From Nitrospira japonica (GTDB taxonomy: Bacteria; Nitrospirota; Nitrospiria; Nitrospirales; Nitrospiraceae), in contig NZ_LT828648.1 in assembly GCF_900169565.1 (NCBI RefSeq), positions 3,880,501-3,944,500 on the forward strand: DNA of 64,000 nucleotides. Reading direction: 5' to 3'. Numbering within the stretch: the first letter of the stretch is position 1; each line of letters opens with the position of its first letter. A program made the position numbers and the translations under genes. The notes under the pieces were generated by a model. That model ran no database searches. It had not been told where the DNA came from and was given only the letters and a program-made list of their open reading frames with translations. Positions 1 to 8,453 of the stretch are shown in pieces.

Positions 1-456
1 TGCATGGCCGTCCGAATCCGTCACCACCTTGACCGCCGCGGGATTGTCGAGCGCCTCGTCGGTGCCCATCGCGCGTTTCAAGGTACCCATCTCCGCATCG
101 CAGCCGAGAAAGGAATCGATCAGATCTTTGAGAAGCGCCGGAGTCTCGGGAATCTCGTCTCCCTGCAGATTGAGAAAATACTCGCCGGATACCGTCCGCG
201 CCACGGCGGCTACCCGGTCTGTACCGGTCCGATAATCGCCCGTAACCATGGCCACGCGGCCACCGAACCGCTCGACCGTTTCCCGGATCCGTTCATCATC
301 CGTCGCAACAAGCACCTCCGTGACCGAGCGGCAAGAAGCCGCCTGCTCGTAGACATGCTGGATCAGCGGCTTTTGTCCCAACTTGACCAGCGGTTTCCCG
401 GGAAACCGCGACGAGCCGTACCGTGCGGGGATGACGACCATGACTTGAGGCTTCAT
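1..456 (-). CDS. kdsB: 3-deoxy-manno-octulosonate cytidylyltransferase (partial, C-terminus off the window)
   Basis: CMP-Kdo synthetase, which activates Kdo with CTP for the LPS inner core in the cytoplasm. The visible 152 residues begin with the nucleotide-binding motif IPARYGSSRFPGKPL and contain LNLQGDE, the acidic metal and substrate loop of this family. The reading frame is open to base 1, so about 100 residues of the usual 250 are missing. The ATG at 456 is preferred because GGAAGG lies nine bases upstream; an ATG at 465 would overlap the rfaE1 stop as ATGA but has no spacing from that same site. It is the last visible gene of the lepA-lepB-rfaE1-kdsB operon. Confidence 0.93.
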   Translation of the reverse strand, partial: MKPQVMVVIPARYGSSRFPGKPLVKLGQKPLIQHVYEQAASCRSVTEVLVATDDERIRETVERFGGRVAMVTGDYRTGTDRVAAVARTVSGEYFLNLQGDEIPETPALLKDLIDSFLGCDAEMGTLKRAMGTDEALDNPAAVKVVTDSDGHA

Positions 457-461
457 GCCGG

Positions 462-1499
462 TCATCCTTCCAATGCCTCAGTCAGTTGCTTTGCGGTGAC
501 CGTCGCCGTGCCGACCATGCCGACGACGACGCCGGCAGCCTGATTAGCCAACGATGCGGCTTCGCGCATGGACGCGCCGGTCGACAGGGCGAGGGCCATG
601 GTGCCGACCACGGTATCGCCGGCTCCGGTGACGTCATAGACCTGGCGAGCGCGGGTTGGAATGTGCCATGACACGCCGTCGGCTTCGAACAGGCTCATAC
701 CTCGCTCGCCCCTCGTGACCAGAACCGACTGGCATCCGAGCCGCTGACGGATGATCGATCCGGCCTCCTGGATGACCTGATCATCGTCACCATGCAGGCC
801 GGCGGCCTGCGTCGCTTCGAGATGGTTCGGCGTGATCACCGTGACACCTTTGTAATAGCTGAAGTGTTCCACCTTCGGATCCACGATAATGGGAACCTGT
901 CTGAGAGCCGCGAGCCTGGTCAGTTCCGACATCAACGTGGCGGTGACGACACCTTTGCAATAATCGGACACCACGAGACACGACAGTTCGCGCAGACGGG
1001 ATTCCACATACCGAAGAATGCGCTTCTGCAACACCGGTTTCAACTCGCCCCGCCGCTCCAAGTCATAACGAACGACCTGCTGATTGTGCGCGATGACACG
1101 GGATTTTCTGGTGGTCGGCCGATCGTGATCAATCACCACTCCGCCTCGGCCGGAACGCTTCGTACCTAATTCCTTCAGCAGCATCCGTCCGGTTTCATCC
1201 TGACCGATTGCACCGCACAGGTCGGCCTTGCCTCCGAGCGCCAGGATGTTGTTGAAGACGTTGGCGGCTCCGCCGAGCCTCATGGACTCGGATTCCACGT
1301 GCACCACCGGCACCGGCGCCTCCGGAGAAATTCGGCTGACTCGTCCCCAGATGTAATGATCGAGAATCAGATCGCCGATGACGAGGACAGATGCCTGAGG
1401 AAACCTCTGAATGTAACGGCGAAGGCCGCCGTTGGATATTCCTTCCACCCGTCCAGAAGCCTCGGATTTCGCCGTGGAGGATCGAGGAGACCTGCTCAT
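462..1499 (-). CDS. rfaE1: D-glycero-beta-D-manno-heptose-7-phosphate kinase (RfaE/HldE kinase domain)
   Basis: PfkB-family sugar kinase that phosphorylates heptose 7-phosphate to the 1,7-bisphosphate in ADP-heptose synthesis for the LPS core. The 345-residue protein has the N-terminal GDLILDHYIWG strand, the GGAANV sugar-binding loop and the C-terminal DVTGAGDT signature with catalytic Asp near residue 295. The length fits a stand-alone kinase, so the nucleotidyltransferase domain of fused HldE is absent and must be encoded elsewhere. The ATG at 1499 overlaps the lepB stop as ATGA; the open frame upstream lies inside lepB and is not coding. Its place beside kdsB supports the LPS role. Confidence 0.92.
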   Translation of the reverse strand: MSRSPRSSTAKSEASGRVEGISNGGLRRYIQRFPQASVLVIGDLILDHYIWGRVSRISPEAPVPVVHVESESMRLGGAANVFNNILALGGKADLCGAIGQDETGRMLLKELGTKRSGRGGVVIDHDRPTTRKSRVIAHNQQVVRYDLERRGELKPVLQKRILRYVESRLRELSCLVVSDYCKGVVTATLMSELTRLAALRQVPIIVDPKVEHFSYYKGVTVITPNHLEATQAAGLHGDDDQVIQEAGSIIRQRLGCQSVLVTRGERGMSLFEADGVSWHIPTRARQVYDVTGAGDTVVGTMALALSTGASMREAASLANQAAGVVVGMVGTATVTAKQLTEALEG

Positions 1500-2272
1500 T
1501 GGATAGCCTTGGCGAACCGCTCCCATCGAACCCATTCCGTCCACTGCCCGTGACCGCTCCATGACCAATAGATTCGGAATGCCTTGCCGCGGATCTTTTC
1601 TTCCCGCACGTAACCCCAAAACCGGCTATCCAGGCTTTGATCGCGATTGTCGCCCATGACGAAATACGACCCTTCGGGCACCGTCACCGGGCCGAAGTTG
1701 TCCCGCGGGTTGATCGTCCCGTCGATGATGCCGGGGTCGATGCGCTGTGTAAACGTCTTGTCGTCCAGCGGCACCCCGTTGACCAACACGACCTTGTTCT
1801 TCACCTGTATCTGATCGCCCGGAGTGCCGACGATCCGCTTGATGAAATCCTTCTCTTCGTCCTCGGGGAAGCGAAATACGACGATGTCGCCGCGCTGCGG
1901 CTTTCCGAATTCGACGATGGCATGGGACGCATAGCAGTTGACCGGCGGAAATCCCCATTGGAACTTGCACTGACTCGGCCATTGAATTCCGTAGGACAGC
2001 TTGCTGACGAGGATGTGATCGCCGATGAGGAGCGTGGGAATCATCGAGCCGGAGGGAATCTTGAACGCCTGCACGACGAACACCCGAATGGCAAACGCCA
2101 AGAGCATCGCCACAACGATTGCTTCGGCATACTCCCGGAAAACGGACTTTCTGGCGGGCTGCGCCATGGCGGCCGCCTCGGCAAGCGAGGTCGGACCGGG
2201 AACGTCCTGCGTCGTCTCACGCACGGGAGAGACGAGATCCTCAGGACCAGAGCTGTTCGGCTCCACGCTCAT
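1496..2272 (-). CDS. lepB: signal peptidase I
   Basis: Membrane serine protease that removes signal peptides from exported proteins. A hydrophobic anchor lies at about residues 50-70 and is followed directly by PSGSMIPTL, with nucleophile Ser76. The catalytic Lys is Lys145 in FIKRIVG, and the C-terminal box [12 protein letters not shown] is present. The 258-residue length is typical, with a short cytoplasmic Pro/Ser-rich N-terminus. The start ATG overlaps the lepA stop (ATGA), and the stop overlaps the rfaE1 start in the same way, so translation is probably coupled. The lepA-lepB pairing is common in bacteria. Confidence 0.95.
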   Translation of the reverse strand: MSVEPNSSGPEDLVSPVRETTQDVPGPTSLAEAAAMAQPARKSVFREYAEAIVVAMLLAFAIRVFVVQAFKIPSGSMIPTLLIGDHILVSKLSYGIQWPSQCKFQWGFPPVNCYASHAIVEFGKPQRGDIVVFRFPEDEEKDFIKRIVGTPGDQIQVKNKVVLVNGVPLDDKTFTQRIDPGIIDGTINPRDNFGPVTVPEGSYFVMGDNRDQSLDSRFWGYVREEKIRGKAFRIYWSWSGHGQWTEWVRWERFAKAIQ

Positions 2273-4080
2273 TCGTCACCGACCTTGAGAATCGCGAGAA
2301 AGGCCTCTTGCGGGACTTCGACGCTGCCGACCGCTTTCATCCGCTTCTTCCCTTCTTTCTGTTTCTCCAGAAGCTTTCGCTTTCGAGTGATGTCGCCACC
2401 GTAACACTTGGCCGTCACGTTCTTTTTCATGGCGCCGATCGTCTCGCGCGCGATGATCTTGTTTCCGATCGCGGCCTGAATAGCAATTTCGAACATTTGC
2501 CGCGGAATCAACTCCTTCATCTTTTCCGCCAACTGCCGCCCGCGAGGATAGGAGCGGTCCTGATGCGTGATGAAGGACAAGGCATCCACCGCTTCCCCGT
2601 TCAGAAGGATGTCCAGCTTCACCAGATCGGACTCCCGATATCCCAACAATTCGTAGTCGAGCGACGCGTAACCCTGCGTGCGAGACTTCAGCTTGTCGTA
2701 AAAATCGAGAATCACCTCGTTCAACGGTAACTCATAGCTGATCATCACCCTGGTGGGGTCCAGGAAATGGATGCTGCGCTGGATGCCTCGCCGCTCCTGG
2801 CACAATTGGAGAATGGCTCCCATGTAGCGCTCGGGCGTGATGACCGTGGCCAGGATGAACGGCTCCTCGAAGGACTGAATGCTGCTCGGCGGCGGGAGTT
2901 CGGCGGGATTGTCGACCTCCAGCACATCCCCTTTCGTGGTCGTCACGCGATACACCACGGTCGGAGCCGTCGTGATGAGCGTCAATCCGTACTCCCGCTC
3001 GAGTCGTTCCTGAATAATCTCCATGTGGAGCAATCCGAGGAAGCCGCACCGGAACCCGAAGCCCAACGCGAGGGAGGTCTCCGGTTCATACACAAACGAG
3101 GAGTCGTTCAGTCGGAGCTTCAGGAGTGCGTCCCGCAGATCTTCGTATTTCGAGGTGTCCGTCGAGTACAAGCCGCAAAACACCAGCGGCTTCACTTCTT
3201 TATAGCCGGGAAAGGGTTCGGACGTCGGTTGGATCGCGTCGGTGAGCGTGTCGCCGATCTTGACGTCGGCGACTTCCTTCATGTTGGCGGAAAGATAGCC
3301 GACTTCGCCGGTCAGCAACTCGCTCTTCTTGGTCCGCTTCGGTGTAAATTGGCCGACTTCCATGACCTCGAAAGTCCTGCCGTTCGACATGACCTTGATC
3401 TTCATGCCGGGCCGTACCGTCCCATCGACGATTCTCGTCAGGACGATCACGCCCTGATAATTGTCGAACCACGAGTCGAAGATCAACGCCTTGAGCGGAG
3501 CGGCGGGATTACCGGACGGAGGAGGAATCCGTTCGATGATCGCTTCCAAAACCTCCGGCACTCCACGGCCCTCCTTGGCGCTGATCGGCAACGCATCGCT
3601 CGACTCAAGCATCAACACCTCTGAGATGGAGTGCTTGGTATTCTCGACATCGGCGCTGGCCAAATCGATCTTGTTGATGACCGGAATGATGGTCAACTTA
3701 TTGGCCATCGCCAGGTTGACGTTGGCGATCGTCTGGGCCTGAACTCCTTGGGTTGCATCGACGAGCAAGAGCGCTCCTTCGCAGGCGGCAAGGCTTCTGG
3801 AGACCTCATAGGTGAAATCGACATGCCCTGGCGTGTCGATCAGGTGCAGCGCGTAGGTCCGACCGTCCCTGGCGCGATACTTAATCGCCACGGCATGGGC
3901 CTTGATCGTAATACCCCGCTCGCGCTCAAGGTCCATGGCGTCCAGGATCTGGTCCTTGGCCTCCCGAGCGGTAACGGCGCCAGTGGCTTCTAAGAACCGG
4001 TCAGCGAGAGTCGATTTGCCGTGATCGATATGGGCGATAATTGAGAAATTGCGTATAAGGCTTTGCAAATCCAGGCTCAT
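2269..4080 (-). CDS. lepA: elongation factor 4 (back-translocating GTPase LepA)
   Basis: Ribosome-associated translational GTPase of 603 residues, the usual length. The G1 motif AHIDHGKST is at about residues 16-24, DTPGHVDF is the G3 motif, and NKIDL is G4. The C-terminal LepA-specific region follows, ending in the basic [16 protein letters not shown] stretch. The start is MSLDLQ at 4080; the frame stays open upstream, but that stretch contains the promoter. Only about a dozen bases separate the predicted transcription start from this ATG, and no Shine-Dalgarno sequence is visible. First gene of the lepA-lepB-rfaE1-kdsB operon. Confidence 0.96.
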   Translation of the reverse strand: MSLDLQSLIRNFSIIAHIDHGKSTLADRFLEATGAVTAREAKDQILDAMDLERERGITIKAHAVAIKYRARDGRTYALHLIDTPGHVDFTYEVSRSLAACEGALLLVDATQGVQAQTIANVNLAMANKLTIIPVINKIDLASADVENTKHSISEVLMLESSDALPISAKEGRGVPEVLEAIIERIPPPSGNPAAPLKALIFDSWFDNYQGVIVLTRIVDGTVRPGMKIKVMSNGRTFEVMEVGQFTPKRTKKSELLTGEVGYLSANMKEVADVKIGDTLTDAIQPTSEPFPGYKEVKPLVFCGLYSTDTSKYEDLRDALLKLRLNDSSFVYEPETSLALGFGFRCGFLGLLHMEIIQERLEREYGLTLITTAPTVVYRVTTTKGDVLEVDNPAELPPPSSIQSFEEPFILATVITPERYMGAILQLCQERRGIQRSIHFLDPTRVMISYELPLNEVILDFYDKLKSRTQGYASLDYELLGYRESDLVKLDILLNGEAVDALSFITHQDRSYPRGRQLAEKMKELIPRQMFEIAIQAAIGNKIIARETIGAMKKNVTAKCYGGDITRKRKLLEKQKEGKKRMKAVGSVEVPQEAFLAILKVGDE

Positions 4081-4098
4081 TCTGGGGAAAATCGGTTC

Positions 4099-4127
4099 AT
4101 TATAGTAACTGACCCGAAGGTTGTCAA
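4099..4127 (-). promoter_or_regulatory. Consensus sigma70 promoter of the lepA operon
   Basis: On the minus strand TTGACA (4127-4122), a 17-base spacer and TATAAT (4104-4099) match the sigma70 consensus perfectly. The predicted start site is near 4092, only about 12 bases before the lepA ATG. The -35 box overlaps the -35 box of the divergent bioA promoter by five bases. Position and match are seen in the sequence; use in vivo is inferred. Confidence 0.82.
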
Positions 4128-4149
4128 AGCGATCAGCCGCTCGTATAAT
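4121..4149 (+). promoter_or_regulatory. Sigma70 promoter of bioA
   Basis: TTGTCA (4121-4126), a 17-base spacer and a perfect TATAAT (4144-4149). The predicted start near 4156 gives a leader of about 75 bases before the bioA ATG at 4232. The -35 hexamer shares bases 4122-4126 with the oppositely oriented lepA -35 box, so polymerase binding at one site should exclude the other. Confidence 0.75.
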
Positions 4150-4231
4150 TCGCGGCGCACGTCGATGAATCGCCGCATCCGGTGCGCGATTCTCCTCACC
4201 GATCGCCATCCGCCCATCACCACCACGCACC

Positions 4232-5611
4232 ATGCAGAAACGCGTCACCACGACACAGTTGGGACAATGGGATCGAACCTACCTTTGGCACCCGTTTACT
4301 CAGATGCAGGAATGGGAAACGGAAGAACCGTTGATCATCGAGCGAGGCACAGGCGTCTATCTGATCGACAGGGCGGGGCGAAAATATCTCGACGGCACCT
4401 CCTCGATCTGGGTAAACCTGCACGGCCACCGGCATCGGATACTCGATCGAGCGCTTCGCGATCAACTGAACCGGATCGCGCATTCCACGCTGTTGGGTCT
4501 CTCGAACACCCCGGCCATCCTGCTTGCCCGCGAGTTGATCCGCCTGGCACCCAAAGGGCTCCGGCGCGTATTTTATTCCGATGACGGTTCGACTGCAGTG
4601 GAGGCGGCCCTCAAAATGGCCGTTCAATACTGGCAGCAGCATGATCCTGCGGCCGGCCCAAAACACCTCTTCTTACATCTCAAGCTTGCTTATCATGGAG
4701 ACACGATCGGCGCCGTGAGCGTCGGTAACATCGAAGCATTCCATTCGCGGTTCAAACCATTGCTGTTCCCGACCCTCGAGGCCGATCCCCCGTACTGCTA
4801 TCGTTGTCCGCTGAATCTTCGATTCCCTTCCTGCAAGATAGCCTGCCTGGATCCGATCGAGCAGATCATGAGAGCGCGGGGACATGAGTTGGCGGGGGTG
4901 ATCATCGAACCGCTGGTACAAGCGGCTGCAGGAATGATTACGGCACCGCCCGGATACTTAAAACGCCTCCGTGAGCTCTGCACTCGATACAACATTCTCC
5001 TGATCGCCGACGAAGTCGCCACCGGATTCGGACGTACCGGAAAAATGTTCGCGTGCCATCATGAGGACGTCACGCCGGACCTCATGGCAATCAGTAAGGG
5101 CATCACAGGCGGCTATATGCCCCTGGCGGCGACCCTCGCGACGGAGAATATCTATGCAGCCTTTCGGGGAACATTCGAAGAACTGAAGACCTTCTTTCAT
5201 GGCCACAGCTATACCGGCAATCAACTGGGCTGCGCGGTAGCACTCGCCAATCTGGCCGTCTTCCGAAAGGAACGAACGCTTGTCCGGTTGCGGCCCAAGA
5301 TCGCCGTGATGACCCGTCTTCTCAATTCGATGACCTCACTGCGTCACGTCGGCGATATCCGCCAGCAGGGATTCATGGCCGGTATTGAACTCGTGAAGAA
5401 CAAGCAGAGCAGAGAACCCTATCCGTTCGAGATGAGAATCGGCCATCGCGTCGCGCAGGAAGCCCGCGGACGAGGACTCCTGCTCCGTCCGCTTGGAAAC
5501 GTGATGGTGCTCATGCCTCCATTGGCGACAACGGTTCCCGCGCTGACACGCATGGTCACGCTCCTGAGAGAGTCCATCCAACAGGTCACCGACAGCCGGT
5601 CAGGACAGTAG
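4232..5611 (+). CDS. bioA: adenosylmethionine-8-amino-7-oxononanoate aminotransferase
   Basis: PLP enzyme of biotin synthesis that converts 8-amino-7-oxononanoate to 7,8-diaminononanoate with SAM as amino donor. The 459 residues start with the BioA hallmark YLWHPFTQM (about residues 17-25). They contain [27 protein letters not shown] and PLP lysine 289 in [15 protein letters not shown] Cys-rich loop (CYRC...CKIAC, about 189-205) is present, as in some other BioA proteins. No clear ribosome-binding site precedes the ATG, but starting later would remove the conserved WDR region. No other bio gene is adjacent, and it is transcribed divergently from lepA. Confidence 0.93.
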   Translation: MQKRVTTTQLGQWDRTYLWHPFTQMQEWETEEPLIIERGTGVYLIDRAGRKYLDGTSSIWVNLHGHRHRILDRALRDQLNRIAHSTLLGLSNTPAILLARELIRLAPKGLRRVFYSDDGSTAVEAALKMAVQYWQQHDPAAGPKHLFLHLKLAYHGDTIGAVSVGNIEAFHSRFKPLLFPTLEADPPYCYRCPLNLRFPSCKIACLDPIEQIMRARGHELAGVIIEPLVQAAAGMITAPPGYLKRLRELCTRYNILLIADEVATGFGRTGKMFACHHEDVTPDLMAISKGITGGYMPLAATLATENIYAAFRGTFEELKTFFHGHSYTGNQLGCAVALANLAVFRKERTLVRLRPKIAVMTRLLNSMTSLRHVGDIRQQGFMAGIELVKNKQSREPYPFEMRIGHRVAQEARGRGLLLRPLGNVMVLMPPLATTVPALTRMVTLLRESIQQVTDSRSGQ

Positions 5612-5660
5612 GCCGTCCCCACATCCCCCCGATTGCCTCCCGGTTATCGAAATGGACCCA

Positions 5661-5689
5661 TTGAAAACGAGCTACGCCGCAGCGATAAA
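5661..5689 (+). promoter_or_regulatory. Possible promoter of the barrel-like secreted protein gene
   Basis: TTGAAA (5661-5666), 17 bases, then GATAAA (5684-5689). It lies in the AT-rich gap after bioA and would give a leader of roughly 75 bases that contains the hairpin at 5737-5768. The -10 box matches the consensus at only four of six positions. Confidence 0.4.
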
Positions 5690-5736
5690 CAAATTATAAA
5701 TCAATATGTTAGGTGGTAAAATTTCGAGTGCTAGAC

Positions 5737-5768
5737 TTCATATGTTCCGACGTCACGGAACATATGAA
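5737..5768 (+). promoter_or_regulatory. 13-bp perfect inverted repeat abutting a start codon
   Basis: Arms TTCATATGTTCCG (5737-5749) and CGGAACATATGAA (5756-5768) are separated by six bases. The second arm ends two bases before the ATG at 5771 and holds the only Shine-Dalgarno-like GGAA (5757-5760). As RNA it would fold the ribosome-binding site into a stem; as DNA it could be an operator. Which of the two applies cannot be told from sequence. Confidence 0.6.
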
Positions 5769-5770
5769 TC

Positions 5771-6991
5771 ATGCTCATTTTCCTTCAGATCATCCTGTTC
5801 AATATCATCCTGCTGACGGTTCCGGGCCACGCCAAAGCCGAACAACCGGACCAAATCTCTGAACGATGGGCTGCCTTGTTTTCCGGGCAGGAATCAAGCG
5901 ATCGCGCCACCCATTCGGCCGCCTCCTTATCTCAGACAAACCTGACCCCCACCTTTTTTGCCATGCCCGTCGTCTCCACTCGTCTGCGGGACTTGTCCCC
6001 CGAAACCGATCAGCCACGAACGCGGGGGCTCCAAGCCGCCACGACCTGGTTGAAGGGGAAAATGACGACTGAAGCGGAACTCGCCAACAACCAGGGAGGT
6101 CCAGCCTGGCTGCAGGGAAGAATTCCCGGCAACACGTACGACCAGATGTCCGACAGGATGGTCAGAGTCGGTATGACCGGGACAGCCGGGATCATGCGAT
6201 ACGGTATGACCTACCGCTCGGCCGGCCAGGCCTTTCTCAATGGGCCGGATACGGCGATACGAGAGGTGTGGGGAGAATGGAAATATGGCGGGACAACGCT
6301 CCGCAGCACGTTCGGCCAGCAATGGAACAATGTCGCCGGAGATGCGGCTCGGAGCCGGCTCGAGCAGACCTATGGACGGGTCGGCGTCGGGTGGAGCAAG
6401 CCCGCCTGGCCATCGCTGACCCTAACCTATGCCAGGAATTCGCTCAGCAGCACGCTCAATCCGATCGGTATCGCGCCTCAACGAAACCATAATCATACCC
6501 TGGAAGCGGCCCTCGCCTACAACAGTGCCCGTTGGAACGCCACGCTCGCGTCGAGTTACATCATCGGCAGCGATCTCCTTCGCAACGGAGCCGAGAGCAA
6601 CGTCAAGATGCAGCTCTTCGCCGCGTCCTTTCATCCGTTGAATACCTTGACGATCACTCCGACGCTCATCTATCGGGAGGAGCAACAGGAATGGTCCAGG
6701 GTGCGGACCGACTCCCCCTCCGCATCGCTGGCGCTGCAGTACAAGCAAAGCCAACGGCTCCTGATCACCGCCATGGGGAATTACGCCGGCATCCGCTCAA
6801 GCGACAGGCTCATTGATCTCGAAAACCTTGGCGGCAAGGGCGTACTGGCATGGGATCTTCAGCAGTCGGCACAGTGGATGACCCTGATCTCGCTGGAAGC
6901 GGGTTACACCCGTCAAACCAACCATGCGACACCGGCAGCCGACATGGAAGACATTTCCGGAGTCGTCAAGGTCGTGCTCGCCTCCCTCTGA
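5771..6991 (+). CDS. Secreted protein, probable outer-membrane beta-barrel, function unknown
   Basis: I do not recognise a named family. The 406-residue product starts with a hydrophobic signal sequence (about residues 1-22, ending GHAKA) and a low-complexity Ser/Thr-rich stretch. From about residue 110 to the end it shows alternating polar and hydrophobic segments with many aromatic and Tyr/Thr/Ser positions (for example MRYGMTYRS, LTLTYARNS, LTITPTLIYRE, ISLEAGYTRQT). This is the pattern of amphipathic transmembrane beta strands. The last residues VVLASL lack the canonical terminal Phe. The gene stands alone between bioA and a convergent gene. The inverted repeat at its start suggests translational or operator control. 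Confidence 0.6.
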   Translation: MLIFLQIILFNIILLTVPGHAKAEQPDQISERWAALFSGQESSDRATHSAASLSQTNLTPTFFAMPVVSTRLRDLSPETDQPRTRGLQAATTWLKGKMTTEAELANNQGGPAWLQGRIPGNTYDQMSDRMVRVGMTGTAGIMRYGMTYRSAGQAFLNGPDTAIREVWGEWKYGGTTLRSTFGQQWNNVAGDAARSRLEQTYGRVGVGWSKPAWPSLTLTYARNSLSSTLNPIGIAPQRNHNHTLEAALAYNSARWNATLASSYIIGSDLLRNGAESNVKMQLFAASFHPLNTLTITPTLIYREEQQEWSRVRTDSPSASLALQYKQSQRLLITAMGNYAGIRSSDRLIDLENLGGKGVLAWDLQQSAQWMTLISLEAGYTRQTNHATPAADMEDISGVVKVVLASL

Positions 6992-7028
6992 TCATCGCTC
7001 CCACCCCGTCTGATTCCAGCCTTCTCCC

Positions 7029-7859
7029 CTAAGTCAGACACACCGGTTCGCCATTCATGACTGACAAGCGAACGGAGGCGTTCGACTCGCTCAAAAAGAT
7101 CTCGACATAGCCTCCGCTATTGATCAAGGCGTGCGGGCGATGCCTCTCCCCTTCGCGGTAGCTGCCAACCAATCCGTCGATGCGATGACCGGAAAATTGG
7201 ATGACCGGGCGGGACCTTTTCGTCGCCTCCTGCCATTGCTTGACGTGATCGGCGGAAAGATTGGTGATCAGATTCCCGAAACGATCAATGTACGCGACTT
7301 CTCCGGTTAGTGCCGCCCGCCCTTCCCTTTGCTCCCATTGAGGCATCCGGACTTGAAGGTTCTCATACGATTGCAGCAGCGATCCGAATGAGGGCAGGGA
7401 TTCCTTTTTCGTAAGCCAAGCCGCCGCGGGTGCGAATACATCCCGGCCGTCGAACGTCCTTCCCAAAGGTTCCAGGCGGTATCGCCTGTTCTCGATCTCC
7501 CGCACTTCGACGTTCTCTTCCTGACCAAGCGCGTGGGAAAGCAGGCCATTGTCGGGGGCAAGGAAGAAATACCGGGCGGTCTGGACGATCAGCGGACGTC
7601 GCTGACTCCCCACGCCCGGATCGACCACGGCCACATGGACCGTACCGGTCGGAAACGACCGACAGCATGACGCAAGGACATATGCGGCGTTCCCGACCGC
7701 ATGCGGTGGAATTTCGTGAGTCAGATCGACAATGGTCGCCTGGGGATTGATCGAAAGAATGACGCCCTTCATGCTCGCCACAAACCAATCGGCGGTTCCG
7801 AAGTCCGTCAATAAGGTAATCAGACCCGCGGGGTGCGGCACCGAGGCAGGACCTTTCAA
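7029..7859 (-). CDS. SAM hydroxide adenosyltransferase family protein (former DUF62)
   Basis: Members of this family hydrolyse S-adenosylmethionine to adenosine and methionine; related halogenases use chloride or fluoride instead. The 276-residue protein carries ITLLTDFG, the Asp-containing MKGVI segment, IVDLTHEIPPH, VVDPGVGSQRR and APDNGLL, all diagnostic blocks of the N-terminal domain. It also has the C-terminal barrel with GEVAYIDRFGNLITN. The start is TTG at 7859: an in-frame stop lies four codons upstream, and no ATG occurs before the conserved LTDFG. It is convergent with the barrel-like gene, with 37 bases between them, and follows greA on the same strand. Confidence 0.85.
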   Translation of the reverse strand: MKGPASVPHPAGLITLLTDFGTADWFVASMKGVILSINPQATIVDLTHEIPPHAVGNAAYVLASCCRSFPTGTVHVAVVDPGVGSQRRPLIVQTARYFFLAPDNGLLSHALGQEENVEVREIENRRYRLEPLGRTFDGRDVFAPAAAWLTKKESLPSFGSLLQSYENLQVRMPQWEQREGRAALTGEVAYIDRFGNLITNLSADHVKQWQEATKRSRPVIQFSGHRIDGLVGSYREGERHRPHALINSGGYVEIFLSESNASVRLSVMNGEPVCLT

Positions 7860-7974
7860 GTGATTCTACCGCCCATGGCGAATCCGTGGGCCAGAAGCTG
7901 AAACCCACTCCGATGGAACGACAACAGTGCGAGCGGAGCGCTGTCGCCCACCGTGCTCCGGAATCCGAAGCCGG

Positions 7975-8451
7975 CTAGAGTTCCTCGAAGCGAATTTCCA
8001 CCACTTCGTATTCCACCATCTTGGCCGGAGTCGTGACCTCGACGAAATCGCCCACGCGTTTGCCGATCAATGCCCGTCCGACCGGCGACTGGATGGAAAT
8101 TCTGTTGAACTTCATGTCGGCTTCGTCCTGTCCGACCAACGTATACTGTCGTTTCGACCGCGTCTCCTGCTCGATCACCGAGACGGTCGCACCGAAGACC
8201 ACGGTATCGGACGTTCGGCCTGCAATCTCCACCACGCGCGCGTCGGCCAGCTTGGTCTCGATTTCGGCAATGCGAGACTCGATGAATCCCTGCCGTTCCT
8301 TTGCCGCATCGTACTCGGCATTTTCGCTCAAATCGCCATGGGACCTGGCTTCTGCGATGGCTTCAATGACCTGAGGACGCTCGACCTTGCGCAGACGGTC
8401 CAGCTCTGCTTTCAAGGCGTCGTAGCCTTTCTTGGTGATGGGCGAGGGCAT
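7975..8451 (-). CDS. greA: transcription elongation factor GreA
   Basis: Cleavage-stimulating factor that rescues backtracked RNA polymerase. The 158 residues comprise the N-terminal antiparallel coiled coil with the acidic tip GDLSENAEYDAAKERQ (about 40-55) and a C-terminal FKBP-like domain with ISIQSPVGRALIGK. The ATG at 8451 gives the normal N-terminus MPSPITKKGY; it lies two bases after the carB stop, so greA is the distal gene of the pyr operon. The longer open frame into carB is not needed. Confidence 0.95.
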   Translation of the reverse strand: MPSPITKKGYDALKAELDRLRKVERPQVIEAIAEARSHGDLSENAEYDAAKERQGFIESRIAEIETKLADARVVEIAGRTSDTVVFGATVSVIEQETRSKRQYTLVGQDEADMKFNRISIQSPVGRALIGKRVGDFVEVTTPAKMVEYEVVEIRFEEL

Positions 8452-8453
8452 GC

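Noticed and set aside
462-1619. 385-codon reading of rfaE1 with 40 extra N-terminal residues
   Set aside because: The extension lies within lepB in another frame, and the ATGA-overlapping ATG at 1499 gives the family-typical start.
1496-4080. tRNA or other small RNA genes in the operon overlaps
   Set aside because: The genes overlap by four bases with no room; no cloverleaf pattern was seen anywhere in the window.
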